This document shows positions 6,865 through 8,584 of a stretch of 8,584 nucleotides of DNA, one piece after another. The number at the start of each line of letters is the position of its first letter. Position 1 is the first letter of the stretch. Below the pieces are notes generated by a model that saw only the letters and a program-made list of their open reading frames with translations, was not told the origin of the DNA and searched no databases. Both the position numbers and the translations under genes were made by a program. The stretch is taken from positions 1 through 8,584 of the forward strand of contig DKQG01000048.1 in NCBI GenBank assembly GCA_002471575.1. Direction: 5' to 3'. The DNA is from Alphaproteobacteria bacterium UBA7314 (GTDB lineage: Bacteria; Pseudomonadota; Alphaproteobacteria; MPNO01; UBA830).

Positions 6865-7508
6865 ATGCGTTTGCCATATAACACCATCGCGCGTGCAACG
6901 ATAAATAGGACCACAGCATTCAGCAAATGCCAAGCAAAGTGGGTCCCCAGTGGGAACTGGCCGCAGAGTGGCAGATCCACCGTCCGCAACATCAGAGAGA
7001 CGAAAAATACCGCAGCGGCTTGAAGAAGCGCGCTGCCGGCGACATGGCACCTAGAAAAGTGCAAATATACTCCGATTGCCAACATCGCAACCAGCGCCGC
7101 AACGTAGGACCCGCCACGAAATCCGGTCAGCGGCGGCACCGCAGCAGCAATTGCAAGAACAATGACGACGCCGGCCCCACTGACCAGTACCGTGGCGGCT
7201 GCAAAACGCCGCAGCGCATACCAGGTATAGAGCAGAATGAATATCGCGATGGGGATCACGTCCGATAGAAGCGCCCAGCGGGTTGCGTGGGTGTGAAACA
7301 GCCAGCTGCCGACGCCGATGATGAAAATCAATGCGCAGAAGATCCACGACACAATATCACGATTGCCCTGGCGCAACTGGTGCCGGATCAGTTTAGCTAT
7401 GAATAACGCGCTGATAATAAAAGCGAAATTAGTAATCGCGTTCACGGGCTCGGACCAAAAAGCAGGGCCCGTACGCTCGCAGTAAATGTCGATGTATTCC
7501 GTATTCAT
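6861..7508 (-). CDS. ceramidase-like integral membrane hydrolase (CREST superfamily)
   Basis: This is a 215-residue hydrophobic protein with about seven transmembrane segments, resembling the alkaline ceramidase family (PF05875). The N-terminus has the bacterial family pattern YCERTGPAFWSEPVNAITNF (residues 9-28). The CREST residues are present: Ser68, His72 and Asp83 in GSWLFHTHA and LLSDVIP, and the pair His190/His194 in GTHFAWHLLN. The Ser-His-Asp spacing (4 and 11 residues) and the HxxxH pair match, as I recall them, those of human ACER3, where they bind zinc and catalyse amide hydrolysis. The expected activity is membrane-embedded amide hydrolysis of a ceramide-like or other acyl lipid, but the substrate is unknown. 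Starts at ATG 7508 or GTG 7517 (three residues longer) are equally plausible; neither has a clear ribosome binding site. The gene is followed by an intrinsic terminator. Confidence 0.88.
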   Translation of the reverse strand: MNTEYIDIYCERTGPAFWSEPVNAITNFAFIISALFIAKLIRHQLRQGNRDIVSWIFCALIFIIGVGSWLFHTHATRWALLSDVIPIAIFILLYTWYALRRFAAATVLVSGAGVVIVLAIAAAVPPLTGFRGGSYVAALVAMLAIGVYLHFSRCHVAGSALLQAAAVFFVSLMLRTVDLPLCGQFPLGTHFAWHLLNAVVLFIVARAMVLYGKRI

Positions 7509-7641
7509 GGGCGACACACTAACCGGCTGGCCAAGTCAATCAATGGTCGTTCTGTCTCGCGCATTTAACCCTATCTAAATCGGCCCGAGGCAGAGATGCA
7601 GGATGCGGTAATGTTGTTTTGTATGTCCAGGGATGCCCGAA

Positions 7642-7767
7642 ATGGATAGCATCACCGCTTTCGAGAGTGCCGGCCTCAAAACGCCGTCCACCAACCTCGC
7701 GCCGGATTAGCCGTCGGCGCAGGACGACGACATGCTGTTCGAGGACCGGGATTTCAAGGAAGAATAA
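7642..7767 (+). pseudogene. short coding-like frame split by an amber codon
   Basis: The stretch of about 310 bases between the ceramidase-like gene and the methyltransferase gene has no intact recognisable gene. On the plus strand an ATG at 7642, preceded by AGGGA with 8-nt spacing, opens a frame of 22 codons (MDSITAFESAGLKTPSTNLA then PD). A TAG at 7708-7710 interrupts it. The same frame continues for 18 codons as PSAQDDDMLFEDRDFKEE before TAA at 7765. G or C occupies the third position in 32 of the 40 sense codons on both sides of the TAG, as in real genes here, which suggests one small acidic-tailed protein broken by a nonsense change. I do not recognise the product. Alternatives are a genuine 22-residue peptide, a sequencing error, or chance. 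Confidence 0.35.
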
Positions 7768-7821
7768 AGTCCTTCGCAACAACAGGTTGACCGAACCGGC
7801 GTGATTCCGCGACGATGCACA

Positions 7822-8280
7822 ATGGCAAAGATATCCCTGAATACCATAATTGGTCCGGTTTCCATCGAGGAACGGGACGAAAAGATCGTTCGAGTAGGAT
7901 GGAGCGAGGTCGCGCCGGAGAGGGCAGTTTCACCGGTTCTGGAAAATGCCGTCGACCAACTGAAAGCCTATTTCGCCGAACAACTGTCCGAATTCGACCT
8001 ACCGCTTGCCCCGCCAGGGTCACCGTTTCAGCAGCGGGTGTGGTCAGCCATGTGCGAAATCCCCCACGGCGAGACGTGGACGTATGGTCAACTTGCTGCC
8101 CGAGCTGACACCGCGCCGAGGGCAGTCGGCGGCGCCTGCGGCGCGAATCCGGTCCCGATTATCATTCCCTGTCATCGCATTCTCGCCGCAAATGGCCGCG
8201 GCGGATACTCCGGTCGAGGCGGTTTAAAGACTAAGTCGGCACTGTTAGACCTCGAAAATCGCAAAGCACGTTTGCTCTAA
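7822..8280 (+). CDS. methylated-DNA-[protein]-cysteine S-methyltransferase
   Basis: A 152-residue O6-alkylguanine-DNA alkyltransferase (Ogt/MGMT type) that repairs O6-alkylguanine by irreversibly transferring the alkyl group to its own cysteine. The acceptor is Cys117 in PCHRI (116-120). Conserved active-site residues are all in place: Tyr88 in TWTYGQLA, Arg100 (the intercalating arginine finger) in PRAVGGACGANP, Asn109, His118 and Glu145 in the final helix. The glycine-rich GGYSGRGGLKTK (127-138) follows the catalytic motif as usual. There is no Ada-type N-terminal phosphotriester domain, so this is a stand-alone repair enzyme. The ATG at 7822 gives a normal N-terminus; a GTG at 7801 would add seven residues, and neither has a clear Shine-Dalgarno. 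A 134-bp gap separates it from the dienelactone hydrolase gene. Confidence 0.95.
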   Translation: MAKISLNTIIGPVSIEERDEKIVRVGWSEVAPERAVSPVLENAVDQLKAYFAEQLSEFDLPLAPPGSPFQQRVWSAMCEIPHGETWTYGQLAARADTAPRAVGGACGANPVPIIIPCHRILAANGRGGYSGRGGLKTKSALLDLENRKARLL

Positions 8281-8351
8281 ATGCACGGCAAACGGCCTTT
8301 CCCTCGGTGACTTTTGCACTGACCGACGCTAATATACCTGTAATAAGAAGC

Positions 8352-8371
8352 GGTTACATCCATACGTAACC
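8352..8371. repeat. inverted repeat GGTTAC-N8-GTAACC upstream of the dienelactone hydrolase gene
   Basis: Six-base arms GGTTAC (8352-8357) and GTAACC (8366-8371) are separated by 8 bp, about 45 bp before the start codon. This is the size of a dimeric regulator site but is short enough to arise by chance. Confidence 0.3.
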
Positions 8372-8378
8372 AAATATC

Positions 8379-8392
8379 ATCCCATATGGGAT
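8379..8392. promoter_or_regulatory. perfect 14-bp palindrome, candidate operator
   Basis: ATCCCATATGGGAT is a perfect palindrome ending 22 bp before the ATG of the dienelactone hydrolase gene. It partly overlaps GATAAT (8390-8395), a possible -10 element with a weak TAACCA (8367-8372) 17 bp upstream. A repressor bound here would block such a promoter. The promoter assignment is tentative; the palindrome itself is plain in the sequence. Confidence 0.35.
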
Positions 8393-8414
8393 AATGGGTC
8401 CGGGGGATAGGAAA

Positions 8415-8584
8415 ATGCCTGATATTTCGATCAACGCCGCTGACGGTAGCGGTTCTTTTTCCGGCTATTGCGCCACGCCGACATCAGGCAGCGGACCCGG
8501 CGTTGTAGTCCTGCAAGAAATTTTCGGGGTCAACCAGGTCATGCGCGATCTGTGCGACGGTTTCGCGGCTGAAGGTTACATAGC
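8415..8584 (+). CDS. dienelactone hydrolase family protein, N-terminal fragment
   Basis: The first 56 codons of an alpha/beta-hydrolase that runs off the right edge. After the opening MPDISINAADGSGSFSGYCA come the strand GVVVL and the family motif QEIFGVN (34-40), then MRDLCDGFAAEGY (43-55). In Pseudomonas dienelactone hydrolase the glutamate of QEIFGVN interacts with the nucleophilic cysteine; the catalytic Cys-His-Asp lie beyond the window. Members hydrolyse dienelactones in chlorocatechol breakdown, but many act on unknown esters, so the substrate cannot be stated. The ATG is preceded by GGGGGA with 7-nt spacing. The upstream region holds two inverted repeats suggesting specific regulation. 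Confidence 0.88.
   Translation, partial: MPDISINAADGSGSFSGYCATPTSGSGPGVVVLQEIFGVNQVMRDLCDGFAAEGYI

Noticed and set aside
7540..7782. An 80-residue minus-strand frame upstream of the ceramidase-like gene
   Set aside because: Its third codon positions are not G/C-enriched, unlike the plus-strand frame over the same bases, and it resembles no protein I know.
8305..8325. Imperfect hairpin after the alkyltransferase gene as a terminator
   Set aside because: Only four contiguous pairs (CGGT/ACCG) form and no T-tract follows.

Overview
This is a window of alphaproteobacterial chromosome from close to the replication origin. Three things point there. First, mnmE, mnmG and rsmG (partial) run in that order on the minus strand, the arrangement that normally leads into parA-parB, which would lie just beyond base 1. 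Second, two perfect 16-bp parS centromere sites occur 2 kb apart, at 6-21 and 2017-2032. Third, a small DUF6489-type gene, typical of Alphaproteobacteria, sits in front of mnmE. Coding third positions are rich in G and C. A sphingomonad-like lineage would fit the DUF255 / DUF6489 / mnmE order and the ceramidase-like gene, but that is inference.

Layout. Positions 1-3678 (minus strand) hold DUF6489, mnmE, mnmG and the start of rsmG. MnmE and MnmG together make the wobble-uridine modification of tRNA, and RsmG methylates 16S rRNA. Divergent from this block, 3778-5820 (plus) encodes a full-length DUF255 thioredoxin-fold / six-hairpin-glycosidase-like protein (YyaL/SPATA20 family), followed by a possible 50-residue basic protein (5902-6054). 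Next, on the minus strand, are a YfcG/YghU-like glutathione transferase (6086-6790) and an integral membrane ceramidase-like hydrolase of the CREST superfamily (6861-7508). A strong intrinsic terminator separates these two. A good promoter match lies inside that terminator and could drive the GST gene.

The last part is on the plus strand: a short coding-like frame split by an amber codon (7642-7767), a methylated-DNA-protein-cysteine methyltransferase (7822-8280), and the first 56 codons of a dienelactone hydrolase family gene (8415 onward). The dienelactone hydrolase leader carries a perfect 14-bp palindrome and a second inverted repeat.

Most of the window is conserved housekeeping sequence. 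I saw no mobile element, CRISPR array, rRNA or tRNA, and no obviously new multi-gene system. The best leads are the paired parS sites (one doubling as rsmG codons), the promoter-within-terminator arrangement, the ceramidase-like enzyme, the amber-split frame, and the palindromic leader of the dienelactone hydrolase gene.
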